Shown here one piece after another: positions 44,048 to 54,257 of a DNA stretch of 64,000 nt (position 1 is its first letter; the number at the start of each line of letters is the position of its first letter). The notes under the pieces were generated by a model, which saw only the letters and a program-made list of their open reading frames with translations, had not been told where the DNA came from and made no database searches. Origin of the DNA: CAWDMN01 sp963803155 (lineage in GTDB: Bacteria; Acidobacteriota; Terriglobia; Versatilivoradales; Versatilivoraceae). Where the stretch lies: assembly GCA_963803155.1 (NCBI GenBank), contig CAWDMN010000074.1, positions 1-64,000 of the forward strand, in the 5' to 3' direction. The translations under genes and the position numbers were made by a program.

Positions 44048-47000
44048 CTATTCGGAATTTGAGCTTGAGACAAAAGAGCCGTCGCCAGTTCGCGACCCAG
44101 GCCCATCGCCATCATTAATAATGGCGAAAGCCACATAAGGATTTTTCCCTTGGGTCCTTACGATGTGAATATAGCCCTGTTGAACTCCCGGGGCATATTG
44201 GCGTAGGATCGAATCGATCTGTCTCATCCGGCGTGCTCCAACAAGAAAATTTTCTATCTTTCCCGCCAAGGCGCCAGTGGCTCCATCGAAGATCTCCAAA
44301 GTAAATTCGTCCGGCAGATCATCCGCCAAGGCAGTATTTGTAATCCCCAAATTGGTGCGATTCTCGGCATTTTGTTGTAAACCATAAATCCAGACATTGC
44401 CCGTGGATGTATCTAGGGAAGCAACGGCTGAGTAAAATACTCCGAAACTACCACCGTAGGCCGTCGGAGTAGAAGTGCGGGCTCCCACAAAGACTCCATC
44501 CAGACTGCCCTCGGATGGAAGAATCAATAGGGGTGTCGCTACCGATGACTCCGGAACCCAAATTCCCGGGAACCACTTCTGCCGGAACCAGGAAATAAAA
44601 TCTGGGATAATCTTCTGTTCACCAGGATTCAAGAAGAGTTCAATCTCAGCCAGAGAACTGGAATTTTGAATTCCGTCGGAGCGCAGACTGATCTTGAACC
44701 GGCGGGAGGTGGCCGACCAATTTGTAAAAACGACTTCACTTTTGTATGATGCTGTCTCGACAAGGTCAGGAATAATCAAGGCGCCAGGAATAACGCTTGG
44801 AGTCTCCAAAGTCGGAGGGACAAAAGAACCGTCGGAAGTGACCTGGTCGTTAATTACGCCATAGGCGTAATATGGAGCCAGGCCGCCAATTCGTTCCACT
44901 TTCACATATCCATTGGTCAGAATATAAGGTCCCGTTTGCAGAATTCCCGAGATCTGTTTAAACCCGCCTGGCTTCAAAGAGACTTCATAAATTTGGGGGG
45001 GGACGTCAATGGTGGGATCTCCGGAAAAGACCGACAAACGAATCGTGATATCTCCCTGCAAATCTGTCCCCATATTCTGAACGGCCACATTAGAACGGTC
45101 GTGGGCATCATGGCGGAGTCCACACAAATAGACCGGCTGATGAAATCCTTCTGGCACACCTCCATAGGCCAGACCGGCACGACCCGGTGGGTAAAGGGTG
45201 GTGGTCCGGACCAATACAGAGATTTCGTTTGGATTGGGAACATCCTTAAACCGGATTCGCAGGGTCCCGCCTTGATTGCCAGTTTCAGGAATTGGAATTT
45301 TCAATGATCGCAAATAGGAAATGGCATCCGGAATGACTACCTGTTTGCCGGCACCTAGAATATCCACGGCCGAACCGCTGCCATCCCCAATGGCTGCCGA
45401 ATACCTATATTCGAGAGAAACTGGATTGGATGAACGGTTGGCCAGAGTCAATTCTGAAGTATAAAAAGAAAAATTATATCCGGACGAAGAGAGTATCACT
45501 GGGACAAAGGCGGAGACGTCCGTGGCGATCTTAGTCACAAAAATGCCGCTCCCCTGGCGCTGAAATGCCCCGGATGTGGCATTCATATGAGTTCCAGCCG
45601 TTCCGGTCACATAGACCGTCCCATTGGGATCCAAGGCCAGCGAATTTGGGCTTTCATTCGGCTCGTGAGAACCCAAGAGGGCGGCATACAACACCTGCGT
45701 GGCTTGAGGATTCAGCTTGATGATGAAAATGCCGCCATCTTGAGATGTGGCGGCGTCCAAGGCGTAGGGAAACTTCGATGAATTGGTCGCGCCTGCGATC
45801 CAGGCGTTGCCTTCCTGATCCACGGCAATGGCATTTCCAGTGTCGATCCCCTCCGTCCCCAGGTAGGTGGAATAGAGCAACTTCTGACCATCATTGCTTA
45901 GTTTTGCCACGAATGCGTCCAAACAGATGGAATTGCCACAAAAACCAGCTCCAATTGGACCAGTCGAAATGACTCCGGGGGTTGTGGGAAAATTCTGGTA
46001 GGCGGTATAACCCGTGACGTAGGCGAATCCGCCTGGATCCACGGCAATTCCCGTAATGGCCTCCACCTCCTCTGGAGCCGCCGCATAAACTGGGGTTGAA
46101 CCACCCAATTGAGTGGAGAAGAGAACTTGTTTTCCATCCGCGGAGACTTTTGAAACAAACGACTGGGCTCCCTTGCGTCCCGCCACAAAGGCTTCCCCGG
46201 AGATAGAAACAGAAATCGCGGATCCTCCGATCCCGCTCTGTGTATATGCCACCGCTGAGCCCTTGGAATCCAGTTTGGTCACAAAGCCATCGCCATTTTC
46301 TGTATTCCCGGTGATGTAAGCCTGACCAGCTATGTCCACTGCCAGCCCATATGCTCCCTGACCGCCGGCGGACCCATGCAAGTAAGTGGAATAATCCAGC
46401 GAAGAGCCCGCAGGATTCAATTTTGCGACGAATGTTTCATTGCACGGGAAAAGAGAGTTTCCCACACCGCATTTTTTCCCCGAGTGAGTAGTCTGAAAAG
46501 CCCCAGCGGTAGTGGGGAAGTTGATTGAATTGGTGGTTCCAGTTAAATATGCATGGCCTGACGAATCTACTGCAATGCCATAAGCATAATCCGCGCCGCT
46601 TCCGCCCAAAAAAGTCGCATAAAGCAAGTCAGTGCCGGAAGGATTCAATTTTGCCACTAGAATGTCGGCGCAGGGAATTTGGTTCGGTCCTATTACGCAG
46701 GTCCCGCCGCCAGGCGTGGGCTGCAAAGCACCTGGAGGAACAGGAAACAACGGATCGGCAATCCCCGCCACATAAGCGTTGCCTGAAGCATCAGCGGCCA
46801 CTGCAAAACCTCCGATTCCCGTTGCGGTATAAAAGAGCACGGGATCGATGATCAGGGATTCTGAGCGATCGTAACTGCCCACTTCAAATCCAATCAATCC
46901 GCCTTCTTTGACAAAGTAAGAGCCTTCCACCGGATGACGACAACCTGCGATCATTTGGTAGATTACAGGCTTTTGGAGGAGGACCTTCTTACCCTGATTG

Positions 47001-47746
47001 AAGTACCCAAGATTTCCCTCCTCATCAAGCTCAAAGGAAGTCCTCAAAGTTGAACCTTCCCGCAAAATCAACTGAAGCCCGATTGAGGAGGGATTTGAAT
47101 CAGGCGCTACCACAAAATCAAATTCAAGCTGTGAGGGATTACCGTAGAAGAGCAAATCGATCCCAGGGTAAACCGATTTTTGACGAAGGCGGGCGTAGCG
47201 AGGGATATTGAGATGCCATCGGGATGGGTCCCCGCTTGTCAGATAGTTGCTTTGACCGGCCAAGGGAACTTCGGCAGCAAAATCCTCTGACCCAGCGCTG
47301 CCAACCAACTGGATTTGCAGGGAGCAGTTTTCCCCGCGCGCGGGGGATTTCGGCAGCAACGGATTATGATGAAATCGAGCATTGGCGGGAGGGAGCAGGT
47401 TCGCTGGCTGCCTCCACTCTGCTTCAAACTCCTGTTTTTTAACGTATAGGCCGACATTGTGCAACCGGGAAAGATATTGAACCTCCGGGGGAGCTTGACC
47501 TTGATTGGGTTCGAAGCCTAATAAAAGCCGTCCGTAAGAATCCTGCAGACGATGGGATGATTTAATTTGATTTTTCGCTGAGGATCTTGAGGAATGGTCA
47601 GCAGGCCAGATTTTTTTTCCTCCCGCCAGAAGAAGAAGTCCAAAAATAGCCATTGTCCAAATTGCAAATTCTATAAACCAGACCATGATTTGTCTGCGTG
47701 GCAGCTTCAATGGATTCATTAGTTTTCGCATATTAAAAACCTGCAT
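44048..47746 (-). CDS. SBBP-repeat beta-propeller surface protein
   Basis: 1232 residues. An N-terminal hydrophobic segment (VWFIEFAIWTMAIFGLLLLAGG) acts as signal or anchor. LLGFEPNQGQAPPEVQYLSR is the typical start of the domain preceding SBBP arrays. From about residue 320 to 740 come repeats such as LLYATFLGGSGADYAYGIAV and GHAYLTGTTNSINFPTTAGA, the seven-bladed-propeller-type SBBP units. The C-terminal third is beta-rich and unassigned. It lies 21 bases after the Oar-like gene on the same strand and is probably exported and displayed or released. Confidence 0.92.
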   Translation of the reverse strand: MQVFNMRKLMNPLKLPRRQIMVWFIEFAIWTMAIFGLLLLAGGKKIWPADHSSRSSAKNQIKSSHRLQDSYGRLLLGFEPNQGQAPPEVQYLSRLHNVGLYVKKQEFEAEWRQPANLLPPANARFHHNPLLPKSPARGENCSLQIQLVGSAGSEDFAAEVPLAGQSNYLTSGDPSRWHLNIPRYARLRQKSVYPGIDLLFYGNPSQLEFDFVVAPDSNPSSIGLQLILREGSTLRTSFELDEEGNLGYFNQGKKVLLQKPVIYQMIAGCRHPVEGSYFVKEGGLIGFEVGSYDRSESLIIDPVLFYTATGIGGFAVAADASGNAYVAGIADPLFPVPPGALQPTPGGGTCVIGPNQIPCADILVAKLNPSGTDLLYATFLGGSGADYAYGIAVDSSGHAYLTGTTNSINFPTTAGAFQTTHSGKKCGVGNSLFPCNETFVAKLNPAGSSLDYSTYLHGSAGGQGAYGLAVDIAGQAYITGNTENGDGFVTKLDSKGSAVAYTQSGIGGSAISVSISGEAFVAGRKGAQSFVSKVSADGKQVLFSTQLGGSTPVYAAAPEEVEAITGIAVDPGGFAYVTGYTAYQNFPTTPGVISTGPIGAGFCGNSICLDAFVAKLSNDGQKLLYSTYLGTEGIDTGNAIAVDQEGNAWIAGATNSSKFPYALDAATSQDGGIFIIKLNPQATQVLYAALLGSHEPNESPNSLALDPNGTVYVTGTAGTHMNATSGAFQRQGSGIFVTKIATDVSAFVPVILSSSGYNFSFYTSELTLANRSSNPVSLEYRYSAAIGDGSGSAVDILGAGKQVVIPDAISYLRSLKIPIPETGNQGGTLRIRFKDVPNPNEISVLVRTTTLYPPGRAGLAYGGVPEGFHQPVYLCGLRHDAHDRSNVAVQNMGTDLQGDITIRLSVFSGDPTIDVPPQIYEVSLKPGGFKQISGILQTGPYILTNGYVKVERIGGLAPYYAYGVINDQVTSDGSFVPPTLETPSVIPGALIIPDLVETASYKSEVVFTNWSATSRRFKISLRSDGIQNSSSLAEIELFLNPGEQKIIPDFISWFRQKWFPGIWVPESSVATPLLILPSEGSLDGVFVGARTSTPTAYGGSFGVFYSAVASLDTSTGNVWIYGLQQNAENRTNLGITNTALADDLPDEFTLEIFDGATGALAGKIENFLVGARRMRQIDSILRQYAPGVQQGYIHIVRTQGKNPYVAFAIINDGDGPGSRTGDGSFVSSSNSE

Positions 47747-47767
47747 TGAGATGTATGGACAGTTGTT

Positions 47768-50700
47768 TCAAAAAAGCAATTTAATGCCGAATACCACTTG
47801 GCGGGCTTCCTGGGGACCATGTTCAGGCGTTCCATAAGAAGTCACCACGCCAGGGACCGTGCCCATGGTGGAATTGAAAAAAGCCGCGGCAATGTTGGTG
47901 GTATCCGGCTTGATATACAGATTCGAGTGGTTGGTAAAATTATAAAATTCCGCTCGCAGCTGAAGCGAAATCCCCTCCCGGCCATGGATTCCAGAAAGAT
48001 CAATATTTTTCATGAACGAAAGGTTGGACCAAAACAATCCAGGACGGGAAAAAACATTGCGTCCCAATGCACCTTGATATGGCCCATTGACGGAGGGCAG
48101 GCATGCCAATGGATAAGAGTTTGGGATGCAACTGCCATTGGGATAACGGATCAGGTTCACCGGCAAATATAGAAAAGCATTAGGAGCTTGTTTGTCCGGG
48201 GTCATGCTAGGACTATCGGTAAGGCTGGATAGCGGGCCGGTTACGATTGGCCTCGTATCATCCGAAATTTCCCGGTCAGGGACGCGGTTATCAAATATAG
48301 TGAATGGCAGTCCACTTTGTGCGGAGAGGATTGTGCTGATCTCCCATCCGTGAAGCAAAGCATGCTTCCAACCATTTGAACTTCTAGGATAAGGGATTCG
48401 CCAGATAAAATGGCCGATCCAACGATGCCGCAAGTCAAAATCGGAAGATCCTTTGTCTAGAGAAGGATCAAAAGCATCCAACGGGAATAAAACATTTCCT
48501 CCGGTGGAATCAGCGGTCAAAAGGGAGCTGGAGTTGTCAATCGAATGGCTCCATGTATAGTTGGTGCCGAACTGAATTCCTAGATTCTGCAGGTTTGCGC
48601 TTTCGAAGCGGAATTGAAAGGCGTGATAATTTGAGAATCCCTGGTTGTTGAGGGCCACCATGGACGATGCCTGGGGAAATAGCCGCTCCTGGCAAGGTTG
48701 CGAGGCACACCGGTCTAAATAAATCCCGCTGCCAATGCGATTTTCATTGACGTAATGGTACAGCCGGCTACCCTTGCTCCCGATATAAGCTGCGGACACG
48801 ATAAAGGAACGGGAAAGCTGATGCTCGAGGCTGGAATGGAAATGAAATGAATAAGCAGTTTTCAAGTCCTGATCGAAGTGAGTAATGCTGCTGGGGGGGA
48901 ATCCAATCGGTTCATTGGGGAAAACGGAATATGGATTGTTCAACAAGTCGGCTGTCAAAGGAACATTGGTAAGGCGAATAATCCCCTGCGAAGGGGGATT
49001 CAGGTTCTCAGCGGTAAAACCGGGAAGATGTTCATAAAATACTCCGAGGGCTCCTCGAAGAACGGTCCTTCCATTGCCAGTGGCATCGTAAGCGACACCA
49101 AATCTTGGCGCGAAATTGGCTAGTGACGGCCTGTAAAAGTGGTTGCGATAATTTGCGGGAGCATCCACGGTCCGCAACAGCTCTCCAGAGGCAATTCGCT
49201 CATAAACGTTGCTGGCGTTTCCATAATAAAAACTGGCATCTTGCGACTTTTCTGCTCCCGGGCGATGGGACTGTCCAAAATACTCGTGTCGTATCCCGTA
49301 GGAGATACTCAAGCGAGGTGTGCTTTTCCAAGTATCCTGGAGGAAAAAGCCCAAATCCGTATTGCGAAACTGACGGTATGAAGAGGAGGATTCAAATGGC
49401 GGATTCACTGATTCGCCTGGGAAATGTCCTTTGGGATCGAAGGAAAGCTGATAATTTGCGAGAAGTCCATTCACAAATCCTTGAAGGTCATAAAATTCAC
49501 CGAAATTACTTCTCGTGATGGAAATTTCAGCGGGGACTCGAAAATCCCGTCGGTGAATCCAATTGAATCCACCCTTCAAGTTGTGTCGACCCCTAATCCA
49601 GCTGGCTGATTGATAGAATTGGTAAATATTCTGAACGCCTTCATAACCATTTTGCCCCGAAGGGATGGAGAGAGAGCGGCTGGCGCCACTAATAATATCC
49701 CCTGAAATCGCAAAGGAGGGGAATCCGTTGTATGGGGTTTGAGGATTGTTTTGGCTGAGACGATTATAGACAAGGCGTGATTCAGTGAAAAAGTTGCCAG
49801 ACCAAAAGTGGGTCAAATTGACAGTCACATTTTGATTCCGAATCGAAGAGGCTTGGTCCAATTGTGCTGTATAGGGTTGGCTTACCGTAGCCATCAGGTT
49901 CATATTTTGAAATGCGTATCGAGCATTCCAATTGGTCCGGGCATTTGGAGAGTAATCGAATTTCAATGTGGAGAGGTAAGTGTCTTGAGGAGAGCCGGCT
50001 CCCGCGTCCACCGGGCCATTTCGGTAGGCGGACACAAATGCCGGCAGCGTCACGAATCCAGTCCCCAACTTGCCGCCACACACTATTGAGCCATAAGGGC
50101 AGACGGTCCGAATGCTGAAATCCCCCTGGTTCAAGGAGGAAGGAAGAGGAAACTTTTTGAATATGGCATTGGTCCCTGAAGAACTGACAGCCAGCAATTG
50201 AGGAGTCGGGACATAATAGCTCAAGGTAGCAGTACTGCGGACAAGGATCGGCTCTAATGCCGCAAAAAAGAAGATGCGATCTGAAATGATCGGTCCGCCC
50301 AAAGAGCCCCCAAACTGTTGTCGTGAAAAAACAGGTTTGGGTATCCCACGGGCATTATTCTCATATGTATTGGCGGCGAGCCGGGAATTGCGCAAAAAAT
50401 AAAAAAAGCTGCCATGCCACTCATTGATTCCGCTTTTGGTTAGCACGTTGGCGACGAAACCGCTATTGCCTCCGAACTCCGCGGGGAAGTTATGCGTTAC
50501 TAGACGGTATTCCTGTACAGCTTCCAAGGGAACAATCTGCCCGGGACCGCTATTATATGGATCGTTGTTGTCGCTTCCATCCAATAAAAAACTACCACTC
50601 TCCGTCCGCTGACCATTCAAAGCGAATCCCGCCAGTCTGTCCGCATTGATAGGGATCGCCCCGGAGCTTAAGGTCACAAAGTCGTATGGATTGCGTGTGA

Positions 50701-51211
50701 GTGAAGGCAGCTCATTTAGAGTGTTTTGACCCACTGTCATGCTCTGCATGGAGGTTTCAGCCTGCAGCAGAGGAATCCCTCCCTCTTCCGTGATGCTCGA
50801 GGTCGCGGAACCAGGCCGCATGGAAAAATTCAAAGCGATAATATCCTGAAGATGGAGACGAATACCCGGTTTCACAATAGTGCGAAATCCATATTTGCGG
50901 ATGATAATCCGATAATTGCCGGGGGGAAGCAACGGCAGCCGATATAGGCCCAGCTTGTTGGTTTTGCCGGGAAAGGCGGCATTAATATCCAGATTAGTTG
51001 CAAGAATCTCCACATCGGCCAGCACTCCTCCGATGGAGTCAGTAACCCTTCCTGTCAAGGTAGCGGTCGAAATGGCAAATAATAATTTCGGAACTAGAAA
51101 AAAAGTAACAGCACAAACGAGCAGGGAAAATAGACGTAGAAAGTTACTCGCTGTCGGTGGAAGGCGGCGTGAAAAAAGACGAAGAAAAATGGAAGATCGA
51201 ACAATACACAA
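47768..51211 (-). CDS. Oar-like TonB-dependent receptor with carboxypeptidase-type N-domain
   Basis: 1147 residues, outer-membrane beta-barrel. TTG start with GGGGTGA just upstream, then a signal sequence ending near LLFA (residue 46). Residues 48-130 form the carboxypeptidase regulatory-like domain (ATLTGRVTDSIGGVLADVEI, YRLPLLPPGNYRI). The plug domain follows (ELPSLTRNPYDFVTLSSG and FLLDGSDNNDPYNSGPGQIV), then the barrel, ending VVFGIKLLF with the expected terminal aromatic residue. Oar-like receptors of this kind are abundant in Acidobacteriota. It is followed closely by the SBBP gene and preceded by the anti-sigma gene, suggesting ECF control. Confidence 0.94.
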   Translation of the reverse strand: MCIVRSSIFLRLFSRRLPPTASNFLRLFSLLVCAVTFFLVPKLLFAISTATLTGRVTDSIGGVLADVEILATNLDINAAFPGKTNKLGLYRLPLLPPGNYRIIIRKYGFRTIVKPGIRLHLQDIIALNFSMRPGSATSSITEEGGIPLLQAETSMQSMTVGQNTLNELPSLTRNPYDFVTLSSGAIPINADRLAGFALNGQRTESGSFLLDGSDNNDPYNSGPGQIVPLEAVQEYRLVTHNFPAEFGGNSGFVANVLTKSGINEWHGSFFYFLRNSRLAANTYENNARGIPKPVFSRQQFGGSLGGPIISDRIFFFAALEPILVRSTATLSYYVPTPQLLAVSSSGTNAIFKKFPLPSSLNQGDFSIRTVCPYGSIVCGGKLGTGFVTLPAFVSAYRNGPVDAGAGSPQDTYLSTLKFDYSPNARTNWNARYAFQNMNLMATVSQPYTAQLDQASSIRNQNVTVNLTHFWSGNFFTESRLVYNRLSQNNPQTPYNGFPSFAISGDIISGASRSLSIPSGQNGYEGVQNIYQFYQSASWIRGRHNLKGGFNWIHRRDFRVPAEISITRSNFGEFYDLQGFVNGLLANYQLSFDPKGHFPGESVNPPFESSSSYRQFRNTDLGFFLQDTWKSTPRLSISYGIRHEYFGQSHRPGAEKSQDASFYYGNASNVYERIASGELLRTVDAPANYRNHFYRPSLANFAPRFGVAYDATGNGRTVLRGALGVFYEHLPGFTAENLNPPSQGIIRLTNVPLTADLLNNPYSVFPNEPIGFPPSSITHFDQDLKTAYSFHFHSSLEHQLSRSFIVSAAYIGSKGSRLYHYVNENRIGSGIYLDRCASQPCQERLFPQASSMVALNNQGFSNYHAFQFRFESANLQNLGIQFGTNYTWSHSIDNSSSLLTADSTGGNVLFPLDAFDPSLDKGSSDFDLRHRWIGHFIWRIPYPRSSNGWKHALLHGWEISTILSAQSGLPFTIFDNRVPDREISDDTRPIVTGPLSSLTDSPSMTPDKQAPNAFLYLPVNLIRYPNGSCIPNSYPLACLPSVNGPYQGALGRNVFSRPGLFWSNLSFMKNIDLSGIHGREGISLQLRAEFYNFTNHSNLYIKPDTTNIAAAFFNSTMGTVPGVVTSYGTPEHGPQEARQVVFGIKLLF

Positions 51212-51275
51212 TGGGTCACCCCAAATCCAATCATGTTAATGAGCAAATTTCCCCATTATTGGCGGCTGCGGCGAT

Positions 51276-52595
51276 CTACCTGACCATGAAAGCGTACATG
51301 AGTTTCTGGCCACTGGGTCGTGGGCTGCCACCCTTCGGTTCAGGCGTAGTGAAAATAGAATCGATTTCGGCCAAAACTTTTGGTCCTTCAAACTTCAAAA
51401 TCCAACGATTTTGCCGTTCATCATCTAGGTTCAATAGTCCTAGATTGTAAGGAGCGCCGGGCTTCCCCTCTTTTTGCCCCCAAACCTGATAGCATAAGTT
51501 AGCTGGAAGCTTTTTCCTGTTCAAATTGAAGGCAACGATGAGGAGTTTATTCTCCGTCAAAAACACGCGGCCGATCCTCTGTGGGGCGTTCGAGTTACCT
51601 GTGCTGTCGACATCTTCAATGTCGATTTGGCGAACGTTTCGAGCCAGCATCATGTCGCGGACGTCGCTGCCCACGTCTAAAAGCTCCCGCTGTTGTTGAA
51701 TGGTTGCCGCATAAGTGTTGACGCGCGCCGATAGGTCATGAATTTGGGATTGCTGACTGGAAAGGAGACCCGCATCCGCGGTCCGAATTTGACGCAACCG
51801 ATGCAATTCATCATTTGCTTGTTTCAAAGCCAACTCTGTTTCATGGACTCTGTCGGCGTCTTTGGCCTTGTTTTTTGCCTCCCCGAGATCTTGTTGCAGC
51901 TTGGTTATAGCTGAGTCCATTTGTTGGTATTTCTGTTCATACGTCTTCAGGCGGGCTTGTGTTTTTTCGTACTCCCGCTGTGTCTTGTAAAGGCGTGCGC
52001 GCAATTCCGATTCGTCGGTTGAACTAGTCAATGGCTCGCTTAGGAGCGGTGTTCCCTCGCGCTTGCCGGATTCATTGCCGCTGGTTTTTAACTCGGCAAT
52101 TTGCGCGTGTAGTTTGGCTATTTCTGCATCGGCAGAGGATTTGTCGACGTAATTGGATTGCCATTGATGAGCCAGAAATCCCAGTGACAGAACACAGACG
52201 AGGGCAGCCGATCCATAAGCAAGAAATTGTGGTTGCCAATCCCACTTCCAGGTTCGCAGGCGATCAAGCCAATTCGAAACAGCCGGGATGGTTGTTGGGG
52301 ATGGGGAATCAATATGGATTCCCTCCTGACGAGCCCGCCGGAGGAAGCGTTGCAGATACTCTTTCGGAGTGTGGTGGAATTCCCGGTTTGCCACCAGCAA
52401 GGATTGGGAAGCGGCCATCAGAGGAAGATGAGTGTGGAGAATTTCCTCGAAATCCTGATGGAGCGAACAACACTCCTGACAAATGGCCAAATGTTCTTTC
52501 CATTCCCGATACTCAGCGGCACTGATTTGTCCCAAGGCTGCCAAAGCACCCAACTCTTTAAATCGCTCATGTTTGATGTCGCCCGATGACATCAT
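51276..52595 (-). CDS. Anti-sigma factor with zinc finger and RskA-like domain
   Basis: About 439 residues from the ATG at 52595, which has AAGGAGA 5 bases upstream; a frame from 52622 lacks a site. The N-terminal zinc-binding anti-sigma motif is EWKEHLAICQECC. One membrane span (FLAYGSAALVCVLSLGFLAH) separates it from a long periplasmic coiled coil (SELRARLYKTQREYEKTQAR and following heptads). The C-terminal domain with LPANLCYQVWGQKEGKPG and TTPEPKGGSPRPSG resembles RskA. It should hold the adjacent sigma factor at the membrane until a periplasmic signal frees it. Confidence 0.92.
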   Translation of the reverse strand: MMSSGDIKHERFKELGALAALGQISAAEYREWKEHLAICQECCSLHQDFEEILHTHLPLMAASQSLLVANREFHHTPKEYLQRFLRRARQEGIHIDSPSPTTIPAVSNWLDRLRTWKWDWQPQFLAYGSAALVCVLSLGFLAHQWQSNYVDKSSADAEIAKLHAQIAELKTSGNESGKREGTPLLSEPLTSSTDESELRARLYKTQREYEKTQARLKTYEQKYQQMDSAITKLQQDLGEAKNKAKDADRVHETELALKQANDELHRLRQIRTADAGLLSSQQSQIHDLSARVNTYAATIQQQRELLDVGSDVRDMMLARNVRQIDIEDVDSTGNSNAPQRIGRVFLTENKLLIVAFNLNRKKLPANLCYQVWGQKEGKPGAPYNLGLLNLDDERQNRWILKFEGPKVLAEIDSIFTTPEPKGGSPRPSGQKLMYAFMVR

Positions 52596-52623
52596 AATTG
52601 TCTCCTTGAGAGATGATTCCACT

Positions 52624-53220
52624 TCACTTTTTTTCAGGTTGCTCGGTAAGAAAATCCCGCATTTTTTTCAGTCCCCGATAATAATGGTTGCGAATGTTGC
52701 CCAGCGGCTCCCTTAATTCCTCGGCAATTTCCTTGAGTAACAACCCCTGAAAGTAGACTAAATCCAAAGTCTTGCGTTCTTTTTCATTCAGCAGGGAAAA
52801 TCCTTTCCTCAAGACATGTCCCCACTCTTCGAAAGACAACCCATTCCATTGATTGCTGCTCTGCTTAAGTTCCCAACTTTCTATTTCGGAAACCTCTTCG
52901 GAATCCCCACTATTTCTCAACGCCAAATACTTCTGGCGGTTTAAGCTGCGATGATACGCGTACTGAAGAATCCAGGTTTTGGCAGATCCTTTGTTTTGAT
53001 CAAAATTTCCTATTTTCCGGTATATCTCCAAGAAAACATCCTGCATTAAATCTTCTGCTTCCGCATGATCGTGCACAATCCGTAAAGCCACACTGTAAAC
53101 CAGTCGGTAATGCCGGTCAAAAAGCAGCGCCAACGCTTCAGTTTGGCCCTGTTTAATCCGCTCCATCAGTTCTTCATCAGAACTGTTTTTTAAGTCTTGG
53201 ACTGTCACTTCTGCTTTCAA
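52624..53220 (-). CDS. ECF RNA polymerase sigma factor
   Basis: 198 residues with sigma-70 region 2 (LLFDRHYRLVYSVALRIV and EDLMQDVFLEIYRKIGNF) and region 4 (LLNEKERKTLDLVYFQGLLL and KEIAEELREPLGNIRNHYYR). No region 3, as usual for ECF factors. It precedes its cognate anti-sigma by 28 bases. The unit sigma, anti-sigma, Oar-like receptor and SBBP protein is in one direction and likely self-regulated. Confidence 0.95.
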   Translation of the reverse strand: MKAEVTVQDLKNSSDEELMERIKQGQTEALALLFDRHYRLVYSVALRIVHDHAEAEDLMQDVFLEIYRKIGNFDQNKGSAKTWILQYAYHRSLNRQKYLALRNSGDSEEVSEIESWELKQSSNQWNGLSFEEWGHVLRKGFSLLNEKERKTLDLVYFQGLLLKEIAEELREPLGNIRNHYYRGLKKMRDFLTEQPEKK

Positions 53221-53373
53221 TGGGTAGAAGCCAGCACAACCCTAAACACGGCCAGAACTGTCCGCATTAGAGTATGCCGCTCAATAATTGGATTTGTATC
53301 ATAAATACAGCAAAATCAAACTCATTGTAAACTAAAAAACCGTTGGAGAAAACGAAATTAGGTACAATTTTAC

Positions 53374-53402
53374 TTGACAATATAGACAAATGTCTATATT
53401 GT
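53374..53402 (+). promoter_or_regulatory. Promoter with 26-bp perfect palindromic operator
   Basis: ACAATATAGACA (53377-53388), AA, and TGTCTATATTGT (53391-53402) form a perfect inverted repeat with 12-base arms. It overlaps a sigma-70-like promoter: TTGACA (53374-53379), 17-base spacer, TATTGT (53397-53402). This placement, spanning the spacer and both boxes, is typical of a repressor site. The repressor is not identified. It does not match the E. coli or Bacillus LexA box, though LexA sites vary between phyla. Confidence 0.88.
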
Positions 53403-53452
53403 TTGGGTGGTATTTTCGCTTTTTATTCGCTTTGTTGTTGAGGAGCATCGGT

Positions 53453-54202
53453 TTGACAATGACTTTAAAAAATCGGGGGCTGACCGATGGTTTGAACTTG
53501 TTGGAAGAAGAGATTCTTGCGATGTCCGGGGATCCCATGGAAAGACTCCGTCCGGATGGAGGATGCCGTGGGAACTGGGGACAACGGATTCTTTTCCATG
53601 GGGCTTCTCAAATTTTGCGACTGGCCCAGCAGGTGATGTACCGGCGATTGAACACATCCGGACAAGACCTCTGGATACTAGATGGGGCGAATGCTTTCGA
53701 TCCGTTTTTGATTTCCTGGCAGGCACAAGAAGTGAAGGTGCGACCGGAAGACTATTTGCGCCGCGTTCGAATTTCGCGGAGTTTTACCGCCCATCAGATG
53801 CTCTCTTTGCTGCGTCACTTGACGAGGGATGAGACAGAACGGAGAAACCGCGATTACCTGTTGCTGGGGCCTTTAACTTCTTTTTATGACGAGAATGTCC
53901 CACTTTACGAAGCCCGCTCGTTGTTTCAGGTTTTCAGGCAGGAGCTAGATCGTCTGTCTGGAGGACAGGGAATCCTCTTGCTGGTTTGTCAACAGCCGGC
54001 GCTGACCCACAAACGGCGGTTTGTCGGTCAGTTGGCGGAAATGGCCGATCAAATCTTTTGCTGTCAAGAAAAAGGCCATCGGTTGCTAGTGTTTCGAGAG
54101 AAACGGAGGACGAAACAAGCGAAAGAAATTTTGTGCGAAGCGAAAAGTCCATCCATCCCGTTGGCTGCTCATCTTCTTTGCGATTTGCCACCTGATATCT
54201 GA
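53453..54202 (+). CDS. RecA/Rad51-fold paralogue lacking ATPase motifs
   Basis: 249 residues from TTG 53453 (GAGGAG 7 bases upstream; ATG 53459 is the alternative). The order of segments follows Rad51/RadA: a Walker A position reading RILFHGASQILRL, then LWILDGANAFDP, RVRISRSFTAHQMLSLL, then DYLLLGPLTSFYDE and ILLLVCQQPALTH. Each key residue is changed. The GKT of Walker A is absent, the catalytic Glu of the DxEN/DAEH motif is Ala79, and the Walker B Asp is Gly139. It probably cannot hydrolyse ATP and may act as an adaptor, as ImuA does in the DnaE2 mutasome. First gene of the palindrome-controlled cassette. The homology is read by eye and needs a profile search. Confidence 0.78.
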   Translation: MTMTLKNRGLTDGLNLLEEEILAMSGDPMERLRPDGGCRGNWGQRILFHGASQILRLAQQVMYRRLNTSGQDLWILDGANAFDPFLISWQAQEVKVRPEDYLRRVRISRSFTAHQMLSLLRHLTRDETERRNRDYLLLGPLTSFYDENVPLYEARSLFQVFRQELDRLSGGQGILLLVCQQPALTHKRRFVGQLAEMADQIFCCQEKGHRLLVFREKRRTKQAKEILCEAKSPSIPLAAHLLCDLPPDI

Positions 54203-54257
54203 TAACTGCTCGTTGTCCTTTGTGTGATGGACGGAAAGGGTATAAGAAGGAGGATTT

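Noticed and set aside
53377..53402. Classical LexA box (CTGT-N8-ACAG or GAAC-N4-GTTC)
   Set aside because: The palindrome matches neither known consensus; a lineage-specific LexA site is kept as a hypothesis only.
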